Shown here piece by piece: positions 25,902 to 38,150 of a stretch of DNA of 64,000 bases. Source of the stretch: Metallyticus violacea (lineage: Eukaryota > Arthropoda > Insecta > Mantodea > Metallyticidae); assembly GCA_030762175.1 (NCBI GenBank), contig CM060842.1, forward strand, positions 64,256,001 to 64,320,000, given 5' to 3'. The notes below the pieces were generated by a model. It saw nothing but the letters and a program-made list of their open reading frames with translations, was not told the DNA's origin and searched no databases. The stretch's first letter is position 1; each line of letters starts with the position of its first letter. Position numbers and translations under genes: made by a program.

Positions 25902-28900
25902 CTAATAAATATCATTCGAGGGTTTGAGCTTTCACCATGTTCGTGAATTTATCGGCAATCTTAGACAGAGATATTACTTGTGTAAAATAAATAAACTGCG
26001 AGTTACTAATGTAGTCTAGTTTATTTTATGTGTCGTTTTCAAACCAGAGTATAAGCTTGTGTTTCTTGTATTGTATTGTGGTTGAATTTACAGATGGAAG
26101 ACAAGGTGAGGTAAGTGTATAAAATTTTCTGTAAGGCTTAATAAAGGCGAACTGTAGAGAGCAATCACTACTAAAGTTTTTAAAAATATCCAAATAAACA
26201 TTCATACATTGTTTGATAAAGAATTAGCGTATACCATGCTTGTCTGGAAGGTATATATCGTGTAAAATAAAAGGTGATCTCTAAATATGATTATAAATGT
26301 GTAACAGTGCGTATGAGTTTGTAGAACACAGGTGGTATTTAGATTCCTGGAGATAATAACAAAAAAGTGCGGTAAAGTACGCGGGGACTCAGTTGCTTGA
26401 TATATTTAAGATCACTAAGAACACGTACAAGTAATCAAGCAATCAGTTTAGACTTTAGACGAACAGCGAAAAACCTCCATTGCCAGCTGATGACTTTAAG
26501 AATTGTATTTTGTTATTTGGTCCACGCAGATATGTTTAACATTACTTTCCTGAAATACAAATTCGAACATATTTAAATATTTTTATCAATTAAACAGAAA
26601 AATGAAACATAAGTGGCACTTTCCGTGAACAGTATGTGCTCATGTACATGTTTGTGAAAGAGAGAGTCGATCACTATCTACACGTTAAAAATCCCGTTCT
26701 CTCATTTATCACCATTCATCAACAATCTACCCTAGTGTTTGTAGAGGTGATTATACATATAGGTACATGCGATCGATTTGTATCAACGCTCATTTCGAAA
26801 TGAACAGTTTTGGGGGAATTTAAATCATCTGTCTTCTAATAGCATTACAGCTGTCGAACACCTGCAAAGATAGGCTGTGTTAGATTTGGTTTTTTTTTAA
26901 TCCCTATCCAGTAATTTGCAAAAATTGTGTTTGACTGTAACATGGGCTGAAGTTGAAAGAGAACTTTGTAAAATAGATACCACAGAATATAAAGTTGTAA
27001 AGTATACAAAATTATTTTGAATTTCTAATTTATTATCTATATTTTTATGATAACATATGTTTTTCGTAGTTCAGCTATAGTGTTATAAAATATTTAAAAA
27101 CTGCAGGAGTTTGTAAAATACGCTTATATTTTTCGTTATAAGCATTTATAGTTAATTTTAATTTGTTGCTTTGGTGTCTGCTGCTTTATAAATATGCACA
27201 AAAATCTCTATCCTAAATATTCTGTTTTTGCCTTGTTTTGCTTTCAAATATTTCAGGGGTTTCAATTACTTCCTACATTTAATTATGTTTTAAAATAATG
27301 AGAATATTGTAAAAAAATGTAAATATTCAAGCATGTCGCTTCTGGATTACACATTGTTTATTTATAAGCATCGGAATTTTCAGCACTAAAACCAGAATGA
27401 AGCGACATGACGTTGTTGGTGCTAGACTGTAAGACAACAGGGGAACGGGGGGGGGGGGTTGTGCAATAAATTACAAGCCACCTTCTCCCCTTACCCCTAT
27501 CACTGCCACTAACTGCTTTTAGGTGCTTAAGAATCCTGATACCTTTTGGTTGGGCTATCTCATCTGCTGGAGAAACTTTTAATTCTAGTATATGTCCGGA
27601 AACTTTTTTTGTGAGAAGTTAAGTAAGTACGCAATGTCTTTACCAGATATAGTGTATATTTTGTAATACTGTAAGGTGAACTGAATTATGAAAGACCGAA
27701 TATTTAAAAAAATATGATTTTAGATTTGCTTAAAAAAACCTATTACTTCCTCTTACTTCTTTATTAATTAAGACAACCTCAAATATTCCTAATATTCGTA
27801 GTTTCTGCTTATTCTTTGATGTACATCACCCCCCCCCCCATATAGCCTTGACCTCGCACCAACATGACAGCCACCATTTAAAGAATATATAAGTGGAAAG
27901 CAATTTTATGTTGAAGATCACGCGCTAAATGCAATTTTCGTGTTGCTGAAGACACTCAAAACTTCTTCGAAATGTAAAAAATTAGTAGAGTGGGGGACTA
28001 TAATATAAATGAAACCCGTTTGAGCATGCTACTTGATAAACTGTAAGGATGAGTGAGTTGTATTGTGACTCATGACTTTTCCCTCAGGCTTCATTTGCAC
28101 ATGTTGAAGAGGCTGACTGAAAAACATTCCGTCCAACAACCGCCTGATGCTAGGTAATGGAGATTCACCAGTCTTTTGTACAGAGTAGAGGAGGTATATA
28201 ACACTACTTGACTGATCGGTCGCGAATGCTCCGTGATAGGGAACGGCGAGTGTTCCCTGTCCGGGCCAGGCGCACAAAGTCGTGACCAGTGGTCTGATTA
28301 CGGGCATTGACAACGCCTTCAAGCAAACCGTCGACGGAGTATGTCATTTTGATGTGCGTTCGATGTTGAGGATTGGCACAAACAGATGAAATGCACCACT
28401 TCCCCTAACAATGCGATACTTGCCTCAATGCGTAAGGTGACTTCTTTTAAACAAAATGCATGTTTGTCTTTCGTCTTTCCTTTCTTTCTCGTCCAATGCC
28501 TAGGAATCTCTAATGGGTTTCATTTGAATGTGCATGTAAATTTTCTTGTTTCAGGAATTATAACAAAAAATAACGTTTAGTTTTTTGGTGTGTTTGTTTT
28601 AGTTCCAGAATAAGTAAATTGATCTGAATTATTAACGAAATAACATGCTTTTCTGGCCAAGGTCTTATCTATCTCATAAAAACATAAGCCAGTCTTACGC
28701 AATAATCTACTTATTAATAGGTAATTATTTTTTTATCGTAAAGAAGTGCTTAGAAAATATCTCGCGTAAAAGTCACTACATAGTTAAGTGTTGGATAAAT
28801 GTATGGCTTTCAACAGATTTTGGATTTTACCTGTATGTAGCTCAATTTTAATGCTTATTAGCCTCGAGTATGCTACTAGATCCAACGCCAAATGAAGTTA

Positions 28901-28928
28901 CACATCTTTGGGGGAAGAGCGACTGAAT
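25902..28928. other. AT-rich stretch, mostly without features
   Basis: Apart from the candidate exon at 26094-26110, I see only homopolymer runs, G at 27447-27458 and C at 27829-27839. The minus-strand 97-codon frame at 28029-28322 lies in a GC-richer patch and may be a decayed repeat. I could not place it in a family. Confidence 0.4.
26094..26110 (+). CDS. Candidate 17-nt coding exon (start of a plus-strand gene)
   Basis: The 17 bases ATGGAAGACAAGGTGAG lie between an acceptor-like TGAATTTACAG and a strong donor, GAG followed by GTAAGTGT. Read from the ATG it gives MEDKV plus two bases. Those two bases complete an Arg codon with the first base of the candidate exon at 43582, and no stop appears across the joint. 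The ATG could equally be the start codon in a first exon whose untranslated leader extends upstream. The evidence is splice signals and frame only. A chance pairing is quite possible. Confidence 0.3.
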
Positions 28929-28941
28929 AAATGACCTGGTG

Positions 28942-29231
28942 TCGGTCCTGGTGGTCTATTGGTAATAAATAATACTTGCCTCGTAGACTCAAGATCGCGG
29001 GATCAATCCCGGCCTGGATCGATGGATTTTTTAGGGCTAAGTATGGCTTCCTTCGGAAGGGAAGTAAAGTCGTGGGTTCTGTATTGTATATTTAAGACAG
29101 GTAAAAGAACCTCAAGCTGAAAGAAGAGACCTCTGGGCAAAATTTGTCAGTCGTTTCACGCTCTGGCTTGAATGGGACGCTGATGACCTGTGATGTTAAA
29201 GAACGTCCGTAAATAAACAATTTCAACAAAT
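28942..29231 (+). repeat. SINE family A, complete copy
   Basis: The head is tRNA-like, with a box-A-like TGGTCTATTGGTAAT and a box-B-like GGGATCAATCCC (28998-29009). The body carries CTTCCTTCGGAAGGGAAGTAAAG, GAAAGAAGAGACCTCTG and GACGCTGATGACCTG. It ends GATGTTAAAGAACGTCCGTAAATAAA. The flanks AAATGACCTGGTG (28929-28941) and AACTGACCTGTTG (29232-29244) match at 11 of 13 positions and are probably an aged target-site duplication. Confidence 0.9.
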
Positions 29232-29355
29232 AACTGACCTGTTGAACTATGAAGTGCAGCTTTTGCAACATTGAAGTTACGAAGTAACTAGTAGCTATGC
29301 GTGATCAATCAGAAATTTCCTGAGTGGTCATGTTATACTTATGCATTATGTCGCT

Positions 29356-29860
29356 CGGCACAGACAGAACACTAAAGGTTTTAGTGTGTTTTTGCTTTAA
29401 TATGGCGTTGCTATTTTCACATGAATTTAGGTAATTTTACATGTGTTGCCGATAACTTAGGCTGGATCACGTTATTTTGTTATTTACGCATTTTGTTTTT
29501 CGGCACCAAAACAGTTAAGATTTAACGGTAATTATTTGCTCTATTACGGTCGTGGTCAATTTCAACAGTTTTGCATTATTGTGCGTTTAATGTATATAAG
29601 GCATTGTCATTTTCCTGTAGAAACTGTGGTGTTATTAAATTATTATACATTTCGTCATTCGGCACCAAAACAGAAATGTAAACATTTTGTACATATTGGG
29701 TCTATGTTTACAGATGCTATTACCAAGGGCAACTTAAAAGATTACGTTTTAAATAATGTGCGTATGTTTAATTTAGGCTAGTTCACGGTGTTTTTCTGCC
29801 GTATAGAATTTTGCTGTTCGACACCTAAGTAGGAAACGAAATATTTTTGTATATTTTTGC
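29356..29860. repeat. Degenerate tandem repeat, period about 159 bp
   Basis: The marker TTCGGCACCAAAACAG recurs: CGGCACAGACAGAAC at 29356, CGGCACCAAAACAG at 29501 and 29660, and CGACACCTAAG at 29819. Spacings are 145, 159 and 159 bp. A TTAGGCTGGATCACG / TTAGGCTAGTTCACG segment precedes two of the junctions. Units are strongly diverged. An 81-codon open frame at 29536-29781 is spanned by the repeat and shows no domain. Confidence 0.65.
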
Positions 29861-29889
29861 TATAATATGATCATTGATATTTCCGTATA

Positions 29890-30062
29890 TAGATCCCGAT
29901 TACTCAGGCAGGTACATTTACGGCACGATAAAGAACCCCAAGCCTGAAAGAAGAGTCCCCTAAGCAAAGTTTATCGGCCATTTCACACCGTGATTTGAAT
30001 GGGGCGCTGATGACCTGAAATGTTAAAGAGCGTCGGTAAATAAAACAAATAAATAAATAAAG
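29890..30062 (+). repeat. SINE family A, 5'-truncated copy
   Basis: It has the body and tail of family A: ATTTACGGCACGATAAAGAA, AAGCCTGAAAGAAGAG, GGGGCGCTGATGACCTGAAA, ending TAAAGAGCGTCGGTAAATAAA plus a few AAAT units. The tRNA-like head is missing. It abuts the SINE C copy that starts near 30070. Confidence 0.85.
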
Positions 30063-30069
30063 CAATGCT

Positions 30070-30405
30070 TTACTCACATTCGGGAAGTGTCTTGTTCAAT
30101 TCCCTTGGCGCCGGTCTTTTTGGCTTAGATTTTTTTTTGTCGTTGTTTACCCTTGGTCACTTAGGCGAAGGCGGAGATGGATCTCCACGAATTTTTCTCT
30201 CTATCATTTCATATACTTCAACCCGTTGGTTCTGCTGCATATACGAAAGTGACAGGGGAAGTGAACTGGCGCAGAGTGACGGTGGCTTGCGCTATGCAAA
30301 GGTCTGTAGCGACGTCTGGTGTGAAAGAGGACTTTCTGAGGTGCTCGAGGTCCTTGAAGGGGGAGGGGCTTCAGCGGCGACAAGGTGTTATCTGAGTACA
30401 TCTTA
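30070..30405 (+). repeat. SINE family C, copy 1
   Basis: The head TCACATTCGGGAAGTGTCTTG...TTCAATTCCC aligns with the head of the copy at 32845 (TCGCATTCGAGAAG...GTTTAAATCC). The body shares GGTCACTTAGGCGAA, a GTCTGGTG word and GAGGTGCTCG. The box-B-like segment suggests a tRNA-derived head. A 113-codon open frame through it is incidental. Confidence 0.65.
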
Positions 30406-32844
30406 GGGACCGCCTTTACGTCCACATATCATCACCCATGGAACCTAGCAGTCCGGTGTCTCCCTCCTCTCATCCCTTCCTCTTGAAGGTATCCACTGGG
30501 AGCGTCGGTACGAGCAAGACTGAAGTACCTAAATATCCTCCTGTCTCTAACAAACTAATTACTAACAAGCTATTAATACGGTAAATTAAACTATAAAACT
30601 ATTACATTTTTAACTTATCCGAAGGAATAATCTTTATGTTGTTTATATAGCCTTCTGTAAATGTACAGCTCTTTGTGGACATGCTTCGATGATGCGTTTG
30701 TGTTTAAAAGTATTTATAGAAAGCAACTAGTGTGCATTTCATCCAGCATTCATCTTCATATGATGCATGAGGCAATACCATTATGTAGAGCTACTGACGA
30801 ATCGCTTCAAATAATTATTTATTTGATGAAATTCCACTTTCTCACGCCAAAGGGGAAATTAATACTAATAATAATAATAATGCTTTATAAATATTCCTCT
30901 AATTCATACTTTTGTATTTAATAGGTTTAGTCTTTAGGCTATTCTATAATTCCACTGTTTAGCAAAACAAGGAAATGTGAACAATCTTTTTCAACAGACA
31001 AGGGCTGACTCTGTTCAAGATTAGCTGTGAAAGTATTAGTCATTCAGTGCCATTGTTAGAGAACTCTGTACTGCAGTCAACCGCTGCGAATATTCACAGG
31101 GTCATTTAATTTATTTTAGTGGAATGAATTTCATTTCACTAGTCTATTGCTTTTAGGGACCGTTGGGATCCTCCACTTCTGTGTGTTCATTCTTCCTCGA
31201 ACCATTGTTTTCATATTTATTGAGCTGTGGTGCATTTCGTCCAACACAAGCACCAATTGTTCGAAGGGCATTTCACACTCTCGGTATGCTATTCAGAAAC
31301 CTGCTGATGTTGCTGGAATTCTTCGAGAGCCATACTTACTGTTTTTGAGCAATGTGATTGAATGTGTTTCAGTATTACTTGCTGAGCACATTTCCTTTTT
31401 GTGTGATACCTTCCTCTCTCTCTTTCGTTACCCCTGTACACCTGATCACGTCAGAATGCTTCGCTAGCTGATTGGTTACCGGTCTATCAAAAGCTATCCC
31501 ATGCTATGAGTAACCGTTCTGACAGATAAGTTCTCGCCTGCTTTCCACCACACTGAGAGTCGTTTTCAGCACAACGTGGGTTATTCCTCTTTCGGCTTCT
31601 CCGAGTGGTAAACCCCATGACCCAGGACCCATAATCTTAAAATTTTATTGTAATATATGTGCTATATTGGTGTAAAATGCCTTTTATGTTCTCTTAATGA
31701 GTAGCAAACTTGAATTTGAAAGTTAATGAATATAATTATTAATTTTGGGCAGCATTTAAACTCATTTATCTGTTGTTAAGAGGGAAATTTTGTTAAATGC
31801 TTCTGCCCGTGCAATCTTGTATCAAATATTTTATTCAAATTATTATATTTCAGCTTTATGCAAGAAATATTGCTGATTATTTTTGCCGTGGCATTAACGG
31901 AAGAGTGTAGAATCCTGGTAATTGACCCACAATACCGTTATACTAAGCAATGATCAGCTGTGAACGGAAATTGATAGTGGAAATCGTTGACTTTTGAGGA
32001 AGTAATTTACTACGTAGAATGCTAAATAAACGCCACCTAGAGTTTTGTATTGTTTAGCTACCTATTTTTGCGCGAGAAACTTTTTGGAGAATATTACATT
32101 GCGGAGTTTCTAATTAACAAACACGGCATAGTGAACTTGCATGTGACTTGCAAAATAATGATTAGGTTCTTACTACTTCATATTGTTAACAAAATCCTCT
32201 TATTTTATTTCTCCGGAAAATGAAGAAAGGAAACACATACAGTATAAAAATTAAGGCGCACATTTTGAGAACAAAGCAACAAAAGTTGCAACACCCCCCG
32301 GCATCCCCGCCCACCACAAACTGACATTACAATATGTGTCGACCGGCGACTGCTGTTTTATATGCTGGAGTTTCGCCAAACCAATGATTCTCTTTTAAAT
32401 AAGGCAATTACAGTGCTACACTATTCTTGCCTTCTGCTGCCAACCCATACCATGGACTCCTCTCGCTGCTCTGCTAAAAGCCTATGATATATTCCAACGA
32501 ATGCGCGGGGAAGCTAAATACAGACTAAATTTCTATACTTGGCCGACCACAACAACTAACATTCCGAGGGGTGTTATTTATTGTCCCGACACAGTAGCCT
32601 CCCCGCGTACATACACGCACCGCACACACGCACCCGCTAAAAAAATAAAATAAAATAAACTTGGTGAAACAATACAACGCACATTCACCCGTTTTCCGAG
32701 TCCATTAACATTCGCTTCACTTCTCACTCTCTAATTCGTTTTATTTCGCTGATGATCATCCCGCTTGTATTTCAACTCGTGCTGAAACGAACCTGAGGTA
32801 AGAAAAGAAATACTTACCTAAAGGGGACTAGAGCGTTACATGAG
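30406..32844. other. Gene-free stretch
   Basis: No supported gene. A 106-codon frame at 31147-31467 lacks family features. The block 32280-32640 is CA/CC-richer but not recognised. A donor-like AG/GTAAGTATTT on the minus strand at about 32818 has no convincing exon next to it. Confidence 0.4.
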
Positions 32845-33183
32845 GAGCGCTTTCATATTTGTAACAGAGCTGGTAACATTTGCGACTCGCATTCGAGAAG
32901 CCCGAGTTTAAATCCTTTGGGTCCCGCCATTCTGATCTCTGGTCACTTACGCGAATGCTAACCGATTTTTAATTTATTCAAATATCCCTGTCCCTCATTC
33001 CCTATCATTTAAGTTTCCTTTTAAGGCCAGGCGATGTGAGTTGGTGATGAGCGGTGTGCAGTGGCAGAGTTTGTTCACTGGAAGATGAGCCTGATGTCTG
33101 GTGCAGCAGCTGCCCTTCCGAGGTGCTCGCACTCCATGTAGGGGCCTCTGTCGGCTTCATAACAGATAAATAAACATCTGTGG
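32845..33183 (+). repeat. SINE family C, copy 2
   Basis: A tRNA-like head has a box-A-like GAGCTGGTAACATTTGCGAC and a box-B-like GAGTTTAAATCC (32907-32918). The body contains GATGTCTGGTGCAGCAGC and CCGAGGTGCTCGCACTCC, ending CATAACAGATAAATAAAC. It aligns in several blocks with 30070-30405, which defines a third SINE-like family in the window. Confidence 0.7.
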
Positions 33184-33718
33184 AACAAAATGTTTTCCAT
33201 TTTAAGATAGAATGCTTCTATTACAGTAAGATGACTTAGAAGATGTCAGAAACAAAATGTTATATAAATAAAGAGTGGAACATATTTATGGATTATAATA
33301 ATGAATTCAGGATTGGAAGCTATTAGAAAAAAATATAAAATGTATATAAATTGTTCTTAAAAATGGAATGGTGGCCTGAAAATGCAATCGAGGAAAATTA
33401 GATGCTTTTAGTTTGATTATTGAAAAAGAACAAAGAATCCTATGAGAAATAAAAAAAAAAAAAAAAAAAAAATCTTGACTGATTCATTACCCAAATTGAG
33501 AATAATGCACACGGAAAACAAAATTTCGGTTACAAAAATCCATAACATTTAAAACCCCCCAAAAAGAATAATAAATTTTAAAATTAAATGTAATAAGTAA
33601 AGAAAATTGAACTGAATATCTTAGAGAATTATGATATCAAAATAAAGAACAAATTATCAAACCTATGAAGTAATAAGTAAGAAAGTTTATATATGTATAT
33701 AATATGGATAAAATGTCA
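33184..33718. other. AT-rich stretch with poly(A) run
   Basis: No gene. A 22-base A run lies at 33451-33472 and may be the remnant of a retroposon tail. Nothing recognisable precedes it. Confidence 0.4.
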
Positions 33719-33729
33719 TTCTTTAGGGA

Positions 33730-34001
33730 TTTTTTTGCTGTTGATTTGGTTTGTTTACGGACGCTCTTTAACATCTCAAACGGTCGACAAATTTTCCTTA
33801 GAGGCCTCTTCTTTTAGGCTTGAGGTTCTTTTTCGTGCCGTAAATGTACGACACGGGATCCACGGCTTTACTTCCCTTCATAAGGAAGCCATATTTAGGA
33901 TTTTCACGCCCGTAAAAAATCCATAGACCCTGGCCGGGGTTGAACCCGCGATCTTGGAGCTACGAGGCAACTATGGTTACCACTACACCACCAGGTCCGA
34001 G
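33730..34001 (-). repeat. SINE family A, complete copy
   Basis: On the minus strand the head carries a box-A-like TGGTGTAGTGGTAACC and a box-B-like GGGTTCAACCCC. It is followed by the family A body and the TGTTAAAGAGCGTCCGTAAA end. The flanks TTCTTTAGGGA (33719-33729) and TTCTTTAAGGA (34002-34012) match at 10 of 11 positions, a likely target-site duplication. Confidence 0.9.
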
Positions 34002-34012
34002 TTCTTTAAGGA

Positions 34013-35009
34013 GATGAGGTTTGGAAGTTATTAATAAAACAGATAAATCACCGACAGCAAAAATGTTCTTAGCGTCGAACTACCAAAATAGATATCAAAA
34101 GGGGAATGAAATGTCAACGAAATATCCTCGATGGCATGTAAACAAGTTTGTATGATATTGCAATAAGTCGATTATTAGAATTGCAAGGACATGTATAAAG
34201 AATGCAGCAAGATTTATCAAAGAAACAGGGAAGAATAATAGAATAGTGCGACATCAGCAAGAGCAATGACTTTCCATTCTGGAAGATACCTATGGGAACA
34301 TAAAAAAGCAATTGATTTGATTGACTTTGGCATTTAAATTACAAGGATTTTTATGTACTTCTTAATCCTAACTTTGTAGCTTAATGCATTCTAGAATCTT
34401 GGAAATTGCATCCCCTCAAGAATTGAATCTTAATAGAGATATACTTTAGTTTTCCAGTGTTTCATTTGTTTTGCAGTGTCATCAGACTGCGCACATAGAC
34501 TAAATATGTGATTTTTATGATGGAGTCACATAATCCACAGGTGTTTCCGGAATGACCAGTAATGATTCCAATGGCTTTCCTGGTTTACTTTCCAATGTTT
34601 CTATTCGAATTTTACACAATTCTCGACCTAAACAGTTCTTCCAGTCTATTTGATGTTTTTTCTTAGTTCATTGTTTTGCTGCGGTTCTACTACAATTTTT
34701 CCTGCAGAAAGGTTCTAGTCCTATGAAAGCAAGTCATAGTTTCTTCTTTTCCCAGTTTATCTGCTGCTTCATTACCTTCCTTCCCTTCTGTCCAGATATT
34801 CAACAATCATTGATTCTTTGTGTAAAGATTAAGGAGAGCTTTAAGACATTTCCATACAAGTCTAGAGATTAAGTGCACTAAGTGTAACTTGACTGTGAGT
34901 ATACGTTGATTAACATAATTTCTCTTTTCACTGAAGTTAAGTAGGATCATATTATATTCATAAGTTAAACTAAATTTAATACAGTCTCTAACTTCGAAGA
35001 GTTTGTAGA
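34013..35009. other. Gene-free stretch
   Basis: No supported gene or repeat. Confidence 0.4.
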
Positions 35010-35011
35010 TA

Positions 35012-36289
35012 CGAGGGTGGGTCCAGAAGTTTCCGGCCTCGCCGGTAAGGTTTATCGCCTTCACTAAATCCTTATCTGGTGTCATACTTAATCTGTTATG
35101 TAAATAATTGCATCTGTAACTTCCGCTCCGCTGTTTTCAGTTGTTCAGATATAGCTGCATAAAGAAGGCTATGTGTAGAAGATTGTGACCTGTTCAAAAT
35201 GGAGTATCCAGCTGTTATTAAGTTCTTCACAAAAGAAGGACTTACTCCAAATGAAATTAAACAGCGATTGGACGGTGCATATGGGGAAGCGTCCCCCTCA
35301 TATTCTACCGTAAAAAATGGGGCAAACTTTTTCGAATGGGTCGAGAAATCATTGAAGACGAAGAGCGAGCAGGTCGGCCCTTGGAGGCGCTCACTCCTGA
35401 AAACATCGCTCTTGTGGAAGAATAGAATATGAGAGACCGACAACTCAAAGTTACAGAAATAACAGCAAGGTTGGGCCTTTCTAAAACAACAGTCCTTCGA
35501 ATTATTCATGAACATTTAAACATGAATAAGATTAGTGCAAGGTGGGTGCCTAGACTTCTTTCCTCAATCCTAAAGCAGCAACGAGTCAGGCATTTTTGGA
35601 GCTCTGCCGTGGCAACGAGAGACAAGTTCTGCAAACCATTGTTACAGGTAATGAAAGTATGGTCGTCTAATACGATTTCTTGTCCAAAAGAGAAGCAATA
35701 GAGTGGCGTAAACCTGGCTTAGCACCACCTCTGAAGGCCAAGGTCACTCAGTCAACCAAGAAGACCATGGCTGCAATCTTTTGGGACTGTGAAGGAATAT
35801 TCTTTATTGATTTTAAGGAGAGGAACATCACAGTAAATGGGGAGTACTGCTGGTCTACTGCACAAACGTGCTTCCATCAAAGAGAAAAGGCGAGGAAATC
35901 TGAGTGATTGGTGTGCGCTTTCTTCATAACAACGCGCCTGTACACACACCTCTTATGCAAAGGAAGCTGGGAGGAAATGTGGCTTTGAGATCAACAATCC
36001 ACCCTACAGCCCAGATGTAGCTCCCAGTGACCTCTTCTCAAAACTTAAGAAGGATCTTCGAGGAAACAAATTATGTATGAAAAAGTGATGGTTACTGTTT
36101 ATGCCCATTTTGCAGACAAGACTTTTGACTGATTTTCGGGGGGGGGGTTATTGAAATGTTAATTAATTCAAAGATGTAAGAAATGTATTGCAATAAAGGG
36201 TAACTATATTGAATGAAAAGTGAAATATAATTTTTGTCTTTATCATACCTAGAAAATGGTTAGGCCGGAAACTTATGGATCTATCTATG
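35012..36289 (+). mobile_element. Mariner element with TA-flanked inverted ends
   Basis: The left end CGAGGGTGGGTCCAGAAGTT (TA at 35010-35011) pairs with the reverse complement of the right end, CATAGATAGATCCATAAGTT (TA at 36290-36291). The inner 10 bases, AAGTTTCCGG, are identical. The 1278-bp length is typical of a full-length mariner. The inverted repeats have decayed mostly by transitions, and the single transposase gene inside is broken. Confidence 0.9.
35199..36146 (+). pseudogene. Mariner transposase pseudogene
   Basis: The ATG at 35199 starts a normal HTH-48-like N-terminus (MEYPAVIKFFTKEGLTPNEI). A frameshift leads to the second helix-turn-helix (QLKVTEITARLGLSKTTVLR, 35441 on) and the ISARWVPRLL linker. 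The catalytic domain follows. Of the three catalytic Asp positions, the first reads TGNES instead of TGDES and the second LHNNAPVHT instead of LHDNAPVHT. The third is intact in SPDVAPSDLF. WRKPG and MAAIFWDCEG are also recognisable. A G run at 36138-36146 marks the decayed 3' end. With two Asp-to-Asn changes plus frameshifts the protein cannot be active. Confidence 0.9.
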
Positions 36290-36291
36290 TA

Positions 36292-38040
36292 TGTATAAAG
36301 TATGTGCTGTTGTCAGCATACCTAGTATAGCATTTAAACTTTTTTGTAGATAGTTAGCTTCAATATTAATATTATTAGCTTTAAGGCCTTTGTGAACTTT
36401 CGTTTATTTGTCTCAACTTGTCCTTAGTGGTTAAATATATCCTGATTTCTTTTTGAACAGTAAAAAATCAAAATGCAAAGTACACTTGGGTACAGACATA
36501 TACTGGAAGAAAGAAAACTACAGCACACTTTTGAGAGTTTTCAAGTAATCCGAGAGGTAGCTATGAAATTTGCTTCATTTACGTTATTTCACTAAGTCAA
36601 TGTCGCATAATTTCACTTTCAAAGAAAGCTTACGTTAGCCACAATTCATTTCTTCAGTCGAGGGGGTAAATTCTAGTAGGCAATAGATTCAAACTTACCT
36701 TATGCTCTATTTCAGAAATAGCTCCAATTCATTCCGAGGGTACAATAATCTGGAACCATTTGGTAGATATGAAGAATCAATTAGAAGCATGAAATGTGTT
36801 CAGCAGCTTTGTAAACAATGTTTCTATTTTAATTAAGATGCAATGTTTTAATTTCCATTTCACTTTTGGTAAAAGCTGAAGCAAGGTCTTTCTTTTTATG
36901 GTTTCCCGAGGGAAATGAAATCGAATTGTTTCCGAATGTTGTTGATCGCATTTTCTGAACATACGACATTTTTGCTGTTTAGTTTACTCCCGGAATTGCA
37001 GGAGAGCGAAATTATAAACAGATAAGTAAGATTATTACTAGGGATGAAAGTTTAGACATAGAATGTATGAAAACTAACTACATCACATGTGATACACATC
37101 GTGTGGTTTACATCAATTCATAGCTCCCTTCAGTGACGTCCCATCTATAAGAACCAGCAGGTACACCAATACAATAAACAACTGACGGCATACTACAGCC
37201 TGTATTCTTTAAATCTCAGATGCATGTAGGCAATGTTCTTGTGCCCAGAATTGTTTCCTATTTGTTACATAAACTTGTAAATCTAGCTATTGTTAATTTT
37301 TAAATTATAGAAATAGACAAGATCTGTGCTAAAAGGTAGTCAGTGTTTGTTTGTACCAACTTTATCTCTTTATTTCACGAGTATTATTGAATTTATCAGT
37401 CTGTTCTTTACTTTCCTATTTCACAGACATATTTATATGAAAATGGGTAAATTAAGGTAACTATAGGATCAAAATTACCTCATACAGAACAAATACAGCT
37501 GCATAAAATTATAGAGGCTATTTTTTAAGATTCCTCCCTTTAACCGATCAATCAGCCTTCATGTTCCAGCAGTATAAACATCGATAAATTGCGTCATGAA
37601 CACGAGGCAAGACATTTTGGTATGTATAATTAAAAAAGATGAAATGGTTAGCCTATGTCATGCTGCAATATAATCTTTTTGGTTTGAATTCCCCGTCATA
37701 CACCTTACTGAAGACGTTAACATTTAATATTTAGGCAACTGCCTAAAATTCTTGTTTCAGATTACACGGTGCTTGTGACTGTGCTGGAAGATTGACCCAG
37801 AAATGAGCCAATCCTTCGATATGCCAACACATCAATACAAAAAAAAAAAAAAAATGAGAACCGTACAACATTCTCTGTTCTTTCCTTCGTTATTGCGTCC
37901 CTGTGTTTTAAGACTAGAAAATCCGATTTCAAACTAATGCACTTCTAATTTTACTTGTGCCTAATTTCTGAGGAAAGTAAAAATATTCCGGTGATATATT
38001 ATATAATCAAAGGCATAAAACTCAACTTAGCTATTCCTTA
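36292..38040. other. Gene-free AT-rich stretch
   Basis: No gene recognised. A 17-base A run lies near 37839. A minus-strand donor-like AAG/GTAAGTTTG near 36697 has stops in all frames of the adjoining segment. Confidence 0.4.
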
Positions 38041-38150
38041 ATCCTTCTCTTCTTCTTCTTCTTATTGGCGCTAGAGCCTGTGTTAAGTCCTGGCCTGCCG
38101 CAGCGATCTGTGCATCCTTACCTCCGTTTCACGAGGTTATGATCGTTTTG
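38041..38150 (-). repeat. Retroposon 3' end with GAA-rich tail
   Basis: On the minus strand a GC-richer segment, GCACAGATCGCTGCGGCAGG...GCTCTAGCGCCAATAAG, runs into (GAA)n. This is the form of many insect LINE or SINE 3' ends. No coding part is attached, so it is a short fragment. The parent family is not identified. Confidence 0.45.

Noticed and set aside
28998..29009. tRNA gene-like box A and box B
   Set aside because: These belong to the SINE A head. The cloverleaf is degenerate and the SINE body follows directly, so it is not a functional tRNA gene. The same holds for the other SINE heads.
36690..36780. Minus-strand exon-like segment with donor AAG/GTAAGTTTG
   Set aside because: All three frames contain stops.
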